A program made the position numbers and the translations under genes. The notes beneath the pieces were generated by a model, which did no database searches, was not told the origin of the DNA, and worked only from the letters and a program-made list of their open reading frames with translations. From positions 1-64,000 of the forward strand of contig DAIOGK010000016.1 in NCBI GenBank assembly GCA_036745275.1: a stretch of DNA of 64,000 bases, read 5' to 3'. Positions 1 through 8,068 of the stretch are shown here, piece after piece. The number at the start of each line of letters is the position of its first letter. Position 1 is the stretch's first letter. The DNA comes from JAIUNP01 sp020161975. Its GTDB lineage: Bacteria > Pseudomonadota > Alphaproteobacteria > Rhizobiales > Beijerinckiaceae.

Positions 1-2
1 AC

Positions 3-48
3 CCGGGTCACTTCTCAACGAAAACGCCGGGTCAAATCTCAGCGGTAA
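3..48. repeat. Two imperfect 22-bp direct repeats, IS21-type subterminal repeats (putative)
   Basis: Copies at 3-24 and 27-48 match at 17 of 22 positions and share the core CCGGGTCA followed two bases later by TCTCA. Tandem GGGTCA...TCTCAGCG...AATCAACA blocks are what I recall from the ends of IS21-family (IstA/IstB) elements, so this is probably the terminus of an element lying to the left of the window. No transposase from that element is in view, so the family assignment rests on repeat pattern only. Confidence 0.45.
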
Positions 49-151
49 TCAACAGAACGCCGCCTGTCCGGGTGCAGCCCTCGTGAGACAAACAGGCTGA
101 CTTGAGGAAGAGAGGAAACTCTGGCTCATCGTAGCTCTTAGGAGAACGCAG

Positions 152-502
152 ATGAGGCAGAAATCCGAGTCTCCAGCGACGACGTCGGAACAGGTTGTGA
201 AGAACATCCGGCGGGCGACACGGAAACACCATTCGGCGGAAGAGAAGATCCGGGTCGTGCTCGACGCCCTCGACACGGCGCTCGCCGCGCGCCGGCCCGA
301 CAACGTGATCCATCATTCCGATCGCGGGTCCCAATATACATCCGTCGCCTTCGGCAATCGCTGCAGGAAAGCTGGCGTGCGGCCGTCGACCGGTTCGGTG
401 GGCGAGGCGTATGACAATGCGATACGCCGCCACTCGGCGCTGGGCTATCTCTCGCCGATCGAATACGAAAGGAGACACGATGGTCTGATCAGGCCGTCCT
501 GA
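152..502 (+). pseudogene. IS3-family transposase remnant with two internal deletions
   Basis: A 116-codon open frame joins three pieces of an IS3-family transposase. Residues 1-40 match the start of OrfA (TSEQVVKNIRRATRKHHSAE). They run straight into the OrfB catalytic core (NVIHHSDRGSQYTSVAFG), and after YDNA the frame jumps to the OrfB C-terminus (RRHSALGYLSPIEYERRH). Most of OrfA including its leucine zipper, the first Asp of the DDE triad, and the block carrying the catalytic Glu are missing, so only the second Asp remains. The bases after the stop (about 505-537) resemble an IS3 right end (CCGTCCACCGAAGCGGGG) and stop just before the Shine-Dalgarno of the next gene. It cannot encode an active enzyme. 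Confidence 0.82.
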
Positions 503-556
503 CCCGCAAACCGTCCACCGAAGCGGGGCAACTTCAAACCCCAGGAAGGGTTCATT

Positions 557-1120
557 GTGAGTATCACCAAGATCGATCGGGACAGTGCCTTGGTTGTCGT
601 CGACATGCAAAAGGGCATACTTGCAATGGCGCCGTCCGCCGAAGTGGCGGGCGCAGTCGGCAAAACTGCGGAACTGGCCAACACGTTCCGCGAATTGAAG
701 CTGCCGGTCATATGGGTTTGCTCTCTCGGATTGCCGAAGGGCCGCGTAGAGTTCAGTCTGCCGGCGACCACACCACCGTCCGATTTTGCCGAATTTCACG
801 AAGACTTGCCAGTTAGGGACGGAGACTTGAAAATCTCGAAGCGCGCGACGAGCGCGTTCGTCTCGCAAGATCTTCGCGCTCATCTGAAGGACCACGGCAC
901 CACCAATGTGATTGTGGCCGGAATTGCCCTGGCGATCGGTGTCGAATCGACGGTAAGGGACGGCTTTGATGCCGGCTACTCGATGACAGTCGCGATCGAT
1001 GCCACGATCGATCCGATGCCGGGGCGCGCTGAAGCGGCCTTGAAGTTCACTCTGCCGATGCTTTGCGAAGCGGGAGACACTGCGGAAATTGTTTCCGCTC
1101 TGCGCAACGCGCAAGCCTGA
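557..1120 (+). CDS. Isochorismatase-family hydrolase lacking the usual cysteine
   Basis: 187-residue protein with the cysteine-hydrolase/isochorismatase Rossmann-like fold. Visible are the catalytic Asp16 (LVVVDMQ), the catalytic Lys95 in KRATSAF, and the third-motif loop GIALAIGVEST at 122-132. In amidase members (nicotinamidase, N-carbamoylsarcosine amidase) that loop carries the nucleophilic Cys; here the position is Gly128. Isochorismatases such as EntB and PhzD also lack the Cys, so an isochorismatase-like ether hydrolysis is more likely than amide hydrolysis, but the substrate is unknown. The start is GTG 557, chosen for the AGGAAGGG ribosome site at 543-550. It lies between IS3 debris and a CoA-transferase-like gene, and no operon partner for chorismate metabolism is present. 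Confidence 0.8.
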   Translation: MSITKIDRDSALVVVDMQKGILAMAPSAEVAGAVGKTAELANTFRELKLPVIWVCSLGLPKGRVEFSLPATTPPSDFAEFHEDLPVRDGDLKISKRATSAFVSQDLRAHLKDHGTTNVIVAGIALAIGVESTVRDGFDAGYSMTVAIDATIDPMPGRAEAALKFTLPMLCEAGDTAEIVSALRNAQA

Positions 1121-1292
1121 CCTCCATCTCGCTAGCGCGCAACGGCGGTCCATGTCCAATCTTGTTCAACGTCACTTTTTGCGCAAAAATGTCCACGCGC
1201 TGGGAAGGACTGCCATCCGTAGCGTGCTGCAGATTCAGCGCGTTCTGCTGAGCCAGAACTTATTTTTGTCCCATCACAACTAGATCGGCATC

Positions 1293-2804
1293 ATGACTGA
1301 CACACCGGAAAACAATCAGCACGCGCTTGACGCGCTTGTAAAACTGATCGCGCCGATCGGACTTTCACTGTCCGACACCGGAGGAAAAGTCCGCATCTTC
1401 GGCAACGAACCCGATTTCAAGACCAGTGTGCGGCTGGGCGGGGCGTTTGCTGTGGCGGCCATGGCGGCGGCCATTGGCCCTGCCGCGATCTGGCGCGAGC
1501 GTTCGGGCGAGGGGCAGGATCTATCCATCGACGTCGGTTGCGCGGGCCATGGGGTCAATCCGGATTTCACCTTCAATCCCACGCTGAACGGCCATCCCTA
1601 TCCGAACTGGATTGGCAATTTCCATCCGTTCGGCATCGTTCCCTTCCAGACCCGCGACGGGCGCTGGGTCTATCCGTCAGGCGTTTACCCGAAGATGCAG
1701 ACGAAATGGGGCGACTATTTCAACTGCGCGACCGATTTCAAGAACATCGCAGCGGCCATTGCCAAGCGCGACGCGCTTGAACTGGAAGATGCGGCGAATG
1801 CGGCGGGCCATACGCTTTGCATCGCGCGGACCGTGGAGGAATGGGCGGCGCATCCGGCCGGGCAATACCTCTCCGCCCAGCCGTTCATTTCGGTGACGAA
1901 GATCGGCGACAGCGAGCCTGAGCCGTTCCACAAGGCGGCGCGGCCGCTGTCGGGGGTGAACGTGTTGAGCCTGACCCATGCCGTCGCCGGGCCGGTGGTC
2001 GGGCGCACTTTGGCCGAACAGGGCGCCAACGTGCTTTGCGTCAACGATCAGGATTATGAACTCGACCTTGTTTATGACGACGCCAATGTCGGCCAGCGTT
2101 CCTGCTACCTCGATCTGAACAATCCCGAACACAACAAGCGCTGCCGTGAGCTTTCGCGTGACGCCGATGTGTTCGTCGACAGCTTCCGTTCGCGCAAGAT
2201 GGCCGGTTTCGGCTTTTCGCCCGAGGAACTGGCCGAGCGCCGTCCCGGCATCATCGTCGTCAACGTGCGCTGCTACGGCTACGATGGCCCATGGTCCGAC
2301 CGCGGTGGCTTCGACATGCTCGGCAGTGCGGCGAGCGGGCTCACCATGGTCGACAGCACGGACGGTCGTCCGGCCCTGCCGCCGACGGGCATGCTCAATG
2401 ACTACATCACCGGATATCTGGGCGCAGCCGGTGCGGTCGCCGCGCTGCTTCGCCGCTCGCGAGAGGGCGGCAGCTATCATGTGTCGGTCAACCTCACCGG
2501 CAGCGCCATGTTCGCCCTGTCGCTGGACCGCAAGCCGGGCGCCGAGCGGCTTGGCGCAAATCCGTTGTTCGATGTCGCCGTTCCGACCGCGAATGGCTGC
2601 CTGACGCAGGAGGTGATGAATAAGGTCGCCGCCGCGATGGTGGCGCCGGTGCCGGGCCTGCGCTTTCCCAAACCGCTGGTGCGCAACACGCCGATGGGCA
2701 TCTTGAGCCGTCTGCCGCCCGCGATCGCCTATTCGGCGACGCCGGGCCAATGGCGCGACCCTCTGCTGGTTCCCAGAACGTCGGACCAGCCTTTTTGGGG
2801 GTAG
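1293..2804 (+). CDS. CaiB/BaiF-type CoA-transferase-like protein, double-lobed, 3' end at an IS junction
   Basis: 503 residues. The first ~190 resemble the back half of a type III CoA-transferase (GEGQDLSIDV, GNFHPFGIVPFQTRDGRW). Residues ~215-420 are a front half (PLSGVNVLSLTHAVAGPVVG, YLDLNNPE, VNVRCYGYDGPWSDRGG), with a possible acyl-accepting Asp in GGFDMLGSAASG. The C-terminus still shows the family signature (LSRLPPAIAYSATPGQWRDP, then LLVPR). Family members normally form interlocked dimers; this circularly arranged, fused form is known among CaiB/BaiF proteins, but its substrate is not predictable. The natural family ending is close to RGSSRPEW; here it reads RTSDQPFWG and the stop codon sits exactly where IS3 OrfB sequence begins, so the last residues may be altered. 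ATG 1293 has only a weak ribosome site. Confidence 0.72.
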   Translation: MTDTPENNQHALDALVKLIAPIGLSLSDTGGKVRIFGNEPDFKTSVRLGGAFAVAAMAAAIGPAAIWRERSGEGQDLSIDVGCAGHGVNPDFTFNPTLNGHPYPNWIGNFHPFGIVPFQTRDGRWVYPSGVYPKMQTKWGDYFNCATDFKNIAAAIAKRDALELEDAANAAGHTLCIARTVEEWAAHPAGQYLSAQPFISVTKIGDSEPEPFHKAARPLSGVNVLSLTHAVAGPVVGRTLAEQGANVLCVNDQDYELDLVYDDANVGQRSCYLDLNNPEHNKRCRELSRDADVFVDSFRSRKMAGFGFSPEELAERRPGIIVVNVRCYGYDGPWSDRGGFDMLGSAASGLTMVDSTDGRPALPPTGMLNDYITGYLGAAGAVAALLRRSREGGSYHVSVNLTGSAMFALSLDRKPGAERLGANPLFDVAVPTANGCLTQEVMNKVAAAMVAPVPGLRFPKPLVRNTPMGILSRLPPAIAYSATPGQWRDPLLVPRTSDQPFWG

Positions 2805-3142
2805 TTGGGCAACAGCTTTCCGCTCGGCAGCGGGCGTCACCATTTCTTTCCCAGGAGATCCTTCAAGGCGACGTTATCGAGCATGGCGTCCGTGAGCATG
2901 CGCTTGAGCTTCGCGTTCTCATCCTCCAGTGCCTTCAGACGCTTGGCCTCAGACACGTCCATACCGCCATACTTCGATCGCCACCGATAAAACAGCGCCG
3001 TGCTCATCCCGTGAACCCGGCAGAGATCGGGAACGGACATGCCGCCTTCCGCCTGGCGAAGGATCGACATGATCTGCGGTTCGCTGAATCGGCGCTTCTT
3101 CATGCGTAATCTCCTCGCCGATCTTGCCGAGAAAATTCTACA
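2802..3142 (-). mobile_element. Truncated IS3-family element (left end, orfA, first codons of orfB)
   Basis: Reading the minus strand, a likely element end (TGTAGAATTTTCTCGG from 3142) is followed by a GAGGAG ribosome site, complete orfA, and in the overlapping -1 frame the opening of orfB (VTPAAERKAVAQL, ending near 2802). After that the orfB match stops abruptly at the 3' end of the upstream CoA-transferase gene. The rest of orfB and the right end are deleted. The exact outer end at 3142 is an inference from the TG start. Confidence 0.72.
2837..3103 (-). CDS. IS3-family transposase OrfA (intact, orphaned)
   Basis: 88-residue OrfA with an N-terminal helix-turn-helix (MKKRRFSEPQIMSILRQAE ... 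GMSTALFYRWRSKYGG) and the leucine-zipper-like segment KRLKALEDENAKLKRMLTD. It ends LKDLLGKKW, where a programmed -1 frameshift would normally lead into OrfB. OrfB is missing, so transposition in cis is impossible; a free OrfA could at most bind IS ends. ATG 3103 is preferred over an upstream in-frame start because of GAGGAG just ahead of it. This family differs from the IS3 relic at 152-502: the two OrfA N-termini are unrelated in sequence. Confidence 0.85.
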   Translation of the reverse strand: MKKRRFSEPQIMSILRQAEGGMSVPDLCRVHGMSTALFYRWRSKYGGMDVSEAKRLKALEDENAKLKRMLTDAMLDNVALKDLLGKKW

Positions 3143-3207
3143 AATGAATCCCTTCAATTTGCGGGGGGATTACCCTCCCACCGGGCTTCTGCCAAAGTAG
3201 TGCTAGG

Positions 3208-3984
3208 TCATGCGCCCTGGTCGGCGGCGGGGCCGGTTGCAGGGTCTGAGGCGGGCTTGATCTCGATCCGGCGGGTCGTGCTGAAGCGATAGCGGTTGCC
3301 GGGATACCAAGCCTTGCGGACCTCGACCGGCTTGCCGCCCGGCAGAAGGAAGATGCTGGTCGACATGAAACCCGGCATCCCGCTTCGGACCCGCAGCCTT
3401 TGCGCGACGTCTCCGCGCAGTTCGATCGCCTCGAACTCCTGCCGCACGTCGAGGGAGGGCGCCGACATGGCCTCGCCGGCCAGTTCGTAGCTCGCCCGTT
3501 CGCCCCAGTTCGTGTCCCGCCCGACGCGGTCGACGATCCAGACCGGCAAGATCGCGCGGTACAGGGCCATCGGCAGGCCGTTCGCCAGGCCGATCACCTC
3601 GATCGCGAGCCCATCGCTCTCCGGCGCGACCTCAAGGCGCACGGCCGCTTCCGCGTCGAGGCGGATGCTCTCGGCCCTAAGCAGCTGATACGCGGGCGAC
3701 ATAGACAGGCCCCGGACCGTCTGGTCAAAGGTGCGCATCGCGCCTAGGTCCTGATCGACTCGGGGCGAGGCCACGTAGGTTCCGCGTTGCGGAACACGGA
3801 CGATGAGCCCCGCCTGCTCGGCCAGGTCGAGACCCTGGCGAATCGTCTCGCGGCTTACCCCCAGTTCTTCGGCGAGCTTGCGTTCCCCCGCGAGGCGCTT
3901 GCCGGAAACCAGGGCACCCGAGAGGACGCCATCCTGTATGTAGTCAAAGACATTTTCATACCGCGCTTTTGTCCAGTCAGTCAT
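3208..3984 (-). CDS. GntR-family transcriptional regulator with UTRA ligand domain
   Basis: About 258 residues. The N-terminal winged helix (residues ~5-75) contains SGKRLAGERKLAEELGVSRE, TIRQGLDLAEQAGLIVRV and PQRGTYV, the standard GntR DNA-binding pattern. Residues ~90-245 form a UTRA/chorismate-lyase-like effector domain (HutC subfamily). It is divergent from the AtuA-like/TRAP operon, the usual arrangement for a local repressor that senses the transported compound or a product. ATG 3984 was chosen; an in-frame TTG at 3993 would add three residues. Its 5' end overlaps the proposed -35 of the divergent promoter. Autoregulation is likely but inferred. Confidence 0.85.
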   Translation of the reverse strand: MTDWTKARYENVFDYIQDGVLSGALVSGKRLAGERKLAEELGVSRETIRQGLDLAEQAGLIVRVPQRGTYVASPRVDQDLGAMRTFDQTVRGLSMSPAYQLLRAESIRLDAEAAVRLEVAPESDGLAIEVIGLANGLPMALYRAILPVWIVDRVGRDTNWGERASYELAGEAMSAPSLDVRQEFEAIELRGDVAQRLRVRSGMPGFMSTSIFLLPGGKPVEVRKAWYPGNRYRFSTTRRIEIKPASDPATGPAADQGA

Positions 3985-3987
3985 GTG

Positions 3988-4015
3988 TTGCAAATGCTCT
4001 CGGTTGTGCTATGAA
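3988..4015 (+). promoter_or_regulatory. Putative sigma70-type promoter of the AtuA/TRAP operon
   Basis: TTGCAA (3988-3993) and TATGAA (4010-4015) are separated by 16 bp, with transcription expected near 4022. The start point would fall inside the pentamer repeats at 4018-4040. The match is moderate (4 of 6 in the -10). Confidence 0.4.
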
Positions 4016-4017
4016 AT

Positions 4018-4040
4018 AGACCAGACCAGACCAGTCCAGA
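4018..4040 (+). promoter_or_regulatory. Tandem AGACC pentamers, candidate GntR operator
   Basis: Three perfect AGACC units are followed by AGTCC and AGA. The array lies between the divergent GntR gene and the operon, directly downstream of the proposed -10. GntR/HutC operators are usually short dyads, so a direct-repeat array is unusual; binding by the neighbouring regulator is an inference from position. Confidence 0.4.
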
Positions 4041-4177
4041 TTGTCTTTTGTGAGACTATCCGGGTGTTGGCCGAGAGGCAAGGAGGTGGTGCTCGATTGC
4101 GTGCAAACGCAGCTGCCACACCCGCCCCGCAAGCGATATGCGCCCCGGTGCAGTCGAGCATGAAATGAGGTAAGGCG

Positions 4178-5557
4178 ATGACGTCCATGAAGATAATTTG
4201 TCCGAACGGCCATCTGGGGTTTGCCCCCCTGAAGACCGGAAGCTTTGCCATCGGTGTGGACAGCGGTCCGGATTACATCGCGGCCGACTCGGGCAGCGAT
4301 GACATCGGCCCGGGCCCTCTCGGCAACGATGTCTGCGCAAGCCCGCGCGCCTGGCAGGAGCACGACCTCGAACAGATGCTGCTGGCCTCCCGGCGCACCG
4401 GAAAGCCGATGATCATCGGCTCGGCCGGCGACACCGGCACTAACAGCCGCGTCGACATGTACGTGCAGATCATCCGCGACCTTGCGAAAAAGCACGACCT
4501 GCCCGCGTTCAAGCTCGGGTGGTTCTATTCCGAGGTCTCGAAGGACAAGGTGCGCGCGAAGATCCGCGACGGCTCGGTGATCCTCGGCCTCGACGGGCGC
4601 CAGAACCTCAGCGAGGACGAACTGGACGCCACCGACCGCGTCGTGGCGATGGCCGGCGTGCATCCCTTCCGCAAGCTGTTGGAAGAGGGCTGCGACGTCA
4701 TCATCGGCGGCCGCTCGTCCGACAGCGCGGTCTTCGCCTCGGCGGCGCTGCACGACGGCTACCCGGAGGCCGAGTCCTATTTCCTCGGCAAGGTCCTCGA
4801 ATGCGCGTCCTTCTGCGCCGAGCCCTATGGCGCGAAAGAGACGGTCATGGGCGAGATCACGCAGCATGCCGTCGAGGTCACCGCGATGAGCCCGGAGCAG
4901 CGCTGCACCATCGCCTCGGTCGCGGGGCACGCGATGTACGAGCGTTCCAACCCCTTCCACGAGTTCGTGGCCGGGGGCATGCTCGACATGACCGACTGCC
5001 GGTACGAGCAGGTGGCCGAGAAGACCACGCGGGTGACGGGCATGACCTTCGTTCCCGCTGATGACTTCCGGGTGAAGCTGGAAGGCTCGGGGAAACTCGG
5101 CGAGCGGTTCGTCGGAATGGCGGGCATCCGCGACCCCTACACCATCGCCCATGTCGACGAGGTGATCGAATGGGCCCGCAGCCAGGTGATCGAACGCTTC
5201 GGCGAGACCGGCTGGGAGCTGCACTACAACGTCTTCGGACGGAACGGCGTCATGGGCGACATGGAGCCGCTCAAGGACCAGCCCGGCCACGAGCTTTGCA
5301 TCGTCGTGCAGGGCGTCGCACCGACCCGGGAAATGGCCGAAGAACTGACCATCACCGGCACGCGCCAGCTGTTCTATGCCCGCCTGCCCGAAGTGAAGGG
5401 CACCGCGGGCGGCGTGTCCTTCATCTTCGACGAAGTGATGCAGGCGAGTCCCGCCTACCGCTGGACAATCAACCACACGATGGCCGTCGGCGATCCGCTG
5501 GAACTGTTCCCGACGCACAGCGAGACGGTTGGCACCGACGAAAAGGAGATCGCGTGA
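4178..5557 (+). CDS. AtuA-like protein (acyclic terpene utilization AtuA, DUF1446)
   Basis: 459 residues, full length for the DUF1446/AtuA family. Typical landmarks are the N-terminal GVDSGPDYIAADSGSDDIGP, the glycine-rich MIIGSAGDTGTNSRVD, the CDVIIGGRSSDSAVFASAAL block near the middle and the FRVKLEGSGKLGER/FVGMAGIRDP stretch. The name comes from the Pseudomonas citronellol/geraniol cluster, but the reaction of AtuA is not established, and the atuC/F carboxylase and other terpene genes are absent here, so terpene catabolism is not implied. A GAGGTAAGG ribosome site precedes ATG 4178. The stop TGA overlaps the ATG of the DUF4387 gene, a pairing seen repeatedly for these families, suggesting a two-subunit enzyme. 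It is cytoplasmic, with no signal peptide. Confidence 0.85.
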   Translation: MTSMKIICPNGHLGFAPLKTGSFAIGVDSGPDYIAADSGSDDIGPGPLGNDVCASPRAWQEHDLEQMLLASRRTGKPMIIGSAGDTGTNSRVDMYVQIIRDLAKKHDLPAFKLGWFYSEVSKDKVRAKIRDGSVILGLDGRQNLSEDELDATDRVVAMAGVHPFRKLLEEGCDVIIGGRSSDSAVFASAALHDGYPEAESYFLGKVLECASFCAEPYGAKETVMGEITQHAVEVTAMSPEQRCTIASVAGHAMYERSNPFHEFVAGGMLDMTDCRYEQVAEKTTRVTGMTFVPADDFRVKLEGSGKLGERFVGMAGIRDPYTIAHVDEVIEWARSQVIERFGETGWELHYNVFGRNGVMGDMEPLKDQPGHELCIVVQGVAPTREMAEELTITGTRQLFYARLPEVKGTAGGVSFIFDEVMQASPAYRWTINHTMAVGDPLELFPTHSETVGTDEKEIA

Positions 5558-5883
5558 TGCGCACGAAAACACTGGCCGAGCTTGCCAAGACTGTGCGTTC
5601 GAAGAACGCGGGGACCGACAAGATCACCTTCGACATCATTTTCCGCGAGGCGGACGTCTACGAGGCCGTCAAGGCGTCGGGGGCCGTGACCCGCGATACC
5701 GTCGCCAAGCTCTTCAACATCTCGGGCAACCGGATCACCGACTTCGTCGAATACGATCCGGCGAACGCCATCAAGTTTACCATCCTGCGCGACCGCCCGA
5801 GCGGCAGCCCGGGCGATCCGGACATTTTCGGCGCGCAGCAATACGCCCCTCTGCTCGATGTCGAGGTCATCCTGAATGACTGA
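5557..5883 (+). CDS. DUF4387-family protein, partner of AtuA-like protein
   Basis: 108 residues covering the whole DUF4387 domain: the opening LAELAKTVRSKNAGTDKITF, a central VTRDTVAKLFNI segment and the conserved end RPSGSPGDPDIFGAQQYAPL followed by LDVEV. Its ATG overlaps the stop of the AtuA-like gene by one base, with AAGGAG at 5543-5548, and its own end overlaps the next gene by eight bases, so translation of all three is probably coupled. In other genomes the domain occurs either next to or fused to DUF1446 proteins, which is why I infer a complex. No catalytic residues are known for the family. Confidence 0.85.
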   Translation: MRTKTLAELAKTVRSKNAGTDKITFDIIFREADVYEAVKASGAVTRDTVAKLFNISGNRITDFVEYDPANAIKFTILRDRPSGSPGDPDIFGAQQYAPLLDVEVILND

Positions 5884-6958
5884 GGCTGCGGGAATGGAGG
5901 GAGCCGCCCCCGGGCTGACCGGCGAAGCGCTGGTCGCGCTTGGTGAGCGCATCGACCAGATGGTCACGATCGACGCGGCCGCGCGCGGGGTGATCGGAAC
6001 GCTCAACAAGCTGTCGCGGGAGGTCCAGACCGGCCCAACCTGCCTGAAAGCCGCGCAACTGCTGCTGGAGCGGGTCGGCCCGGGCGACATCGTCCTCATC
6101 GCGACCGGCTGGCCCGACCGGCCCGAGATCGACCCCGAGATTGCCGAGACCGATGGCCCTCCGGGTGCCGTGGCGCTAGCCCGCGCTCTGCACAGGGGAT
6201 TGCGGGCCGTGCCGGTCGTGCTGGTGGAGCCCGCGCTGGTCGGCCCGATGAAGGCCGTACTGCAGGCTGGCGATTTTCGCATCATGAGCTCGGAGCAGGC
6301 CGTCAAGGCCGTGGGATCGCGGGCGAAGATCCACGGCGCCTGTGTCCTGCCGATGCCGCTCGACGCGGACGAGGCGAAACGCCAGGCGCGTGCGCTGGTC
6401 GCCGAATTGGCCCCGAAGGCGGTCGTGGCCGTTGAGAAGGGCGGGCTGAACGAGGCGGGCCGGATTCACACCAGCCGCGGCGACGACACCACCGACACCA
6501 TGGCCCAGGCCGACCACCTGTTCCGGGCGGCCCAGGCCGCGGGCATCGCCACCATCGGCATCGGCGACGGCGGTAACGAGCTTGGCATGGGCGTGATCGC
6601 CGAGGGCATCCGGGAGGAACTGCCCTGGGGCCGGGTCGCCCGCAGCGGCCGGGGCGGCATCGCGCCCGTCTTCGTCACCGATGTGCTGGTGGCGGCGGCT
6701 ATTTCGAATTGGGGTGCCTACGGGATTTCGGCGGCCCTCGCCGCCTGCCTCGGCGCGCCCGAGGTCTTCCATACCCCGGAGGTCGAGGACCGGGTGCTGC
6801 GGGTGTCAGGCGATGCAGGGTTCATCGACGGCATCAGCGGCTGGGTCTGCCCCGGCGCCGACGGGCTGGAGGCCAGATTCCATTCCGCCTTCGTCGCGCT
6901 GCTGGGCGAGACCGTCCGCCAGGCGCTGATGCGCGCGGCCACCGCTCCTAAGCCCTAG
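5876..6958 (+). CDS. D-glutamate-cyclase-like protein (GLUCM-like C-terminal domain, former DUF4392)
   Basis: 360 residues. The defining features are LIATGWPDRPEIDPEIAETD (residues ~74-93), VAVEKGGLNEAGRIHTSRG with the following GDD, and the glycine-rich GIGDGGNELGMGVIAEGI near residue 225. Related mammalian D-glutamate cyclase converts D-glutamate to 5-oxo-D-proline; most bacterial members are uncharacterised, so the reaction here could be a lactam- or lactone-forming cyclisation on another acid. It is third in the operon, overlapping DUF4387 by 8 bp and followed after 57 bp by the TRAP binding protein. The combination suggests that the imported substrate or an intermediate is a polar amino- or hydroxy-acid. 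Confidence 0.78.
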   Translation: MTEAAGMEGAAPGLTGEALVALGERIDQMVTIDAAARGVIGTLNKLSREVQTGPTCLKAAQLLLERVGPGDIVLIATGWPDRPEIDPEIAETDGPPGAVALARALHRGLRAVPVVLVEPALVGPMKAVLQAGDFRIMSSEQAVKAVGSRAKIHGACVLPMPLDADEAKRQARALVAELAPKAVVAVEKGGLNEAGRIHTSRGDDTTDTMAQADHLFRAAQAAGIATIGIGDGGNELGMGVIAEGIREELPWGRVARSGRGGIAPVFVTDVLVAAAISNWGAYGISAALAACLGAPEVFHTPEVEDRVLRVSGDAGFIDGISGWVCPGADGLEARFHSAFVALLGETVRQALMRAATAPKP

Positions 6959-7015
6959 TCGGCACGACAGGGCAACCGATCACCAAGGTACATTCTCGTC
7001 TAAGGAGGAAGACAG

Positions 7016-7996
7016 ATGAAGAGACTAGCATCGTTCGCCGCAGGCGTCCTGATCACGGCGATTTCGGCCAGTTTCGCTTTGGCTGCGGATATCACCATCC
7101 GCCTCGCGCATGAGGCGCCGGCCACCAGCCCCAAGGGCGTCTGGGCGGACACCTTCGCCGGGGCCGTCAAGAAGAAATCCAACGGCCGGATCGACGTGCA
7201 GTTGTTCCCCCAGGGCCAGCTCTACAATTCGCCGCGCACCGCCATCGAGGGCCTCGTCGCGGGCCAGATCCAGGTCGCGATCCCGTCGACGGGCTACCTG
7301 TCGACCATCGTGCCCTCCTTCGAAGCGATCGACCTTCCGATGCTGTTCGGCAGCCAGGAGGCGCTCTACAAATTCGAGGACTCTTCAGTGGCGGCGGACA
7401 TGCTGTCCGAACTCGAAGCGAAACGCATGAAGGGCCTCGGCTTCGCCTCGAACGTCTCGCTTGACCTCTTCAGCAAGCAGCGCATCGTCAATCCCGCCGA
7501 TTTCTCTGGCAAGAAGATCCGGGCCCACTCAGCCGTGCTGGAGGAAACAGTGAAGGCCCTTGGCGGGAACCCGGTCACTATGCCGGCGAGCGAGCTCTAC
7601 CTCGCCCTGCAGCAGGGCGTCGTGGACGGCGCCTTCACGACCGTCACCTACGCGGGACCAAACAACTACAACGAAGTCACCGGCTACCTGCTGCGCGCCG
7701 CCGTCAGTTCGATCGCTTATCCGGTTGTGGTGAACTTAGACTTCTGGAAGGGGCTGAACGATGTGGACCGCAAGGCGATCGTAGACGCCGTGGCCGTGGC
7801 GACCCAGAAGAACCGCGCCGAACTCGACAAAGCCGCGAACGATGCGGTGGCGTCGCTGAAGTCGCGCGGCGTTACCGTCCTGCAGCTTGACGACGCTCAG
7901 CGCAGCGCCTGGAAAGAGAAGCTGGCGCCGATCTACACGGACTTCGGCAAACGCGTGTCCGAGACGCTTCTGGGTAAGATCACGGCGCTTCAATAA
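7016..7996 (+). CDS. TRAP transporter substrate-binding protein (DctP family)
   Basis: 326 residues with a cleavable Sec signal peptide (MKRLASFAAGVLITAISA, cut after SFALA). The mature part begins ADITIRLAHEAPATSPKGVW, typical of DctP. The carboxylate-binding Arg of TRAP proteins is plausibly in GKKIRAHSA, followed by MPASELYLALQQGVVDGAF. The GQEN motif of C4-dicarboxylate DctP proteins is absent, so the ligand probably differs from succinate/malate. AAGGAGGAAGAC precedes ATG 7016. It acts in the periplasm and hands ligand to the DctQM proteins encoded directly downstream. Confidence 0.88.
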   Translation: MKRLASFAAGVLITAISASFALAADITIRLAHEAPATSPKGVWADTFAGAVKKKSNGRIDVQLFPQGQLYNSPRTAIEGLVAGQIQVAIPSTGYLSTIVPSFEAIDLPMLFGSQEALYKFEDSSVAADMLSELEAKRMKGLGFASNVSLDLFSKQRIVNPADFSGKKIRAHSAVLEETVKALGGNPVTMPASELYLALQQGVVDGAFTTVTYAGPNNYNEVTGYLLRAAVSSIAYPVVVNLDFWKGLNDVDRKAIVDAVAVATQKNRAELDKAANDAVASLKSRGVTVLQLDDAQRSAWKEKLAPIYTDFGKRVSETLLGKITALQ

Positions 7997-8068
7997 GGCA
8001 CCCCTGAAGTTGCCGGTGCCCCTGACCCGGGGCGCCGCACAGCGATCGCTATTCCGCGGAGGACAAGA

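Noticed and set aside
3977..5572. 531-codon minus-strand open frame opposite the AtuA-like gene
   Set aside because: Composition is rich in Arg/His/Ala as expected for a shadow frame; the plus strand has clear family motifs and a ribosome site.
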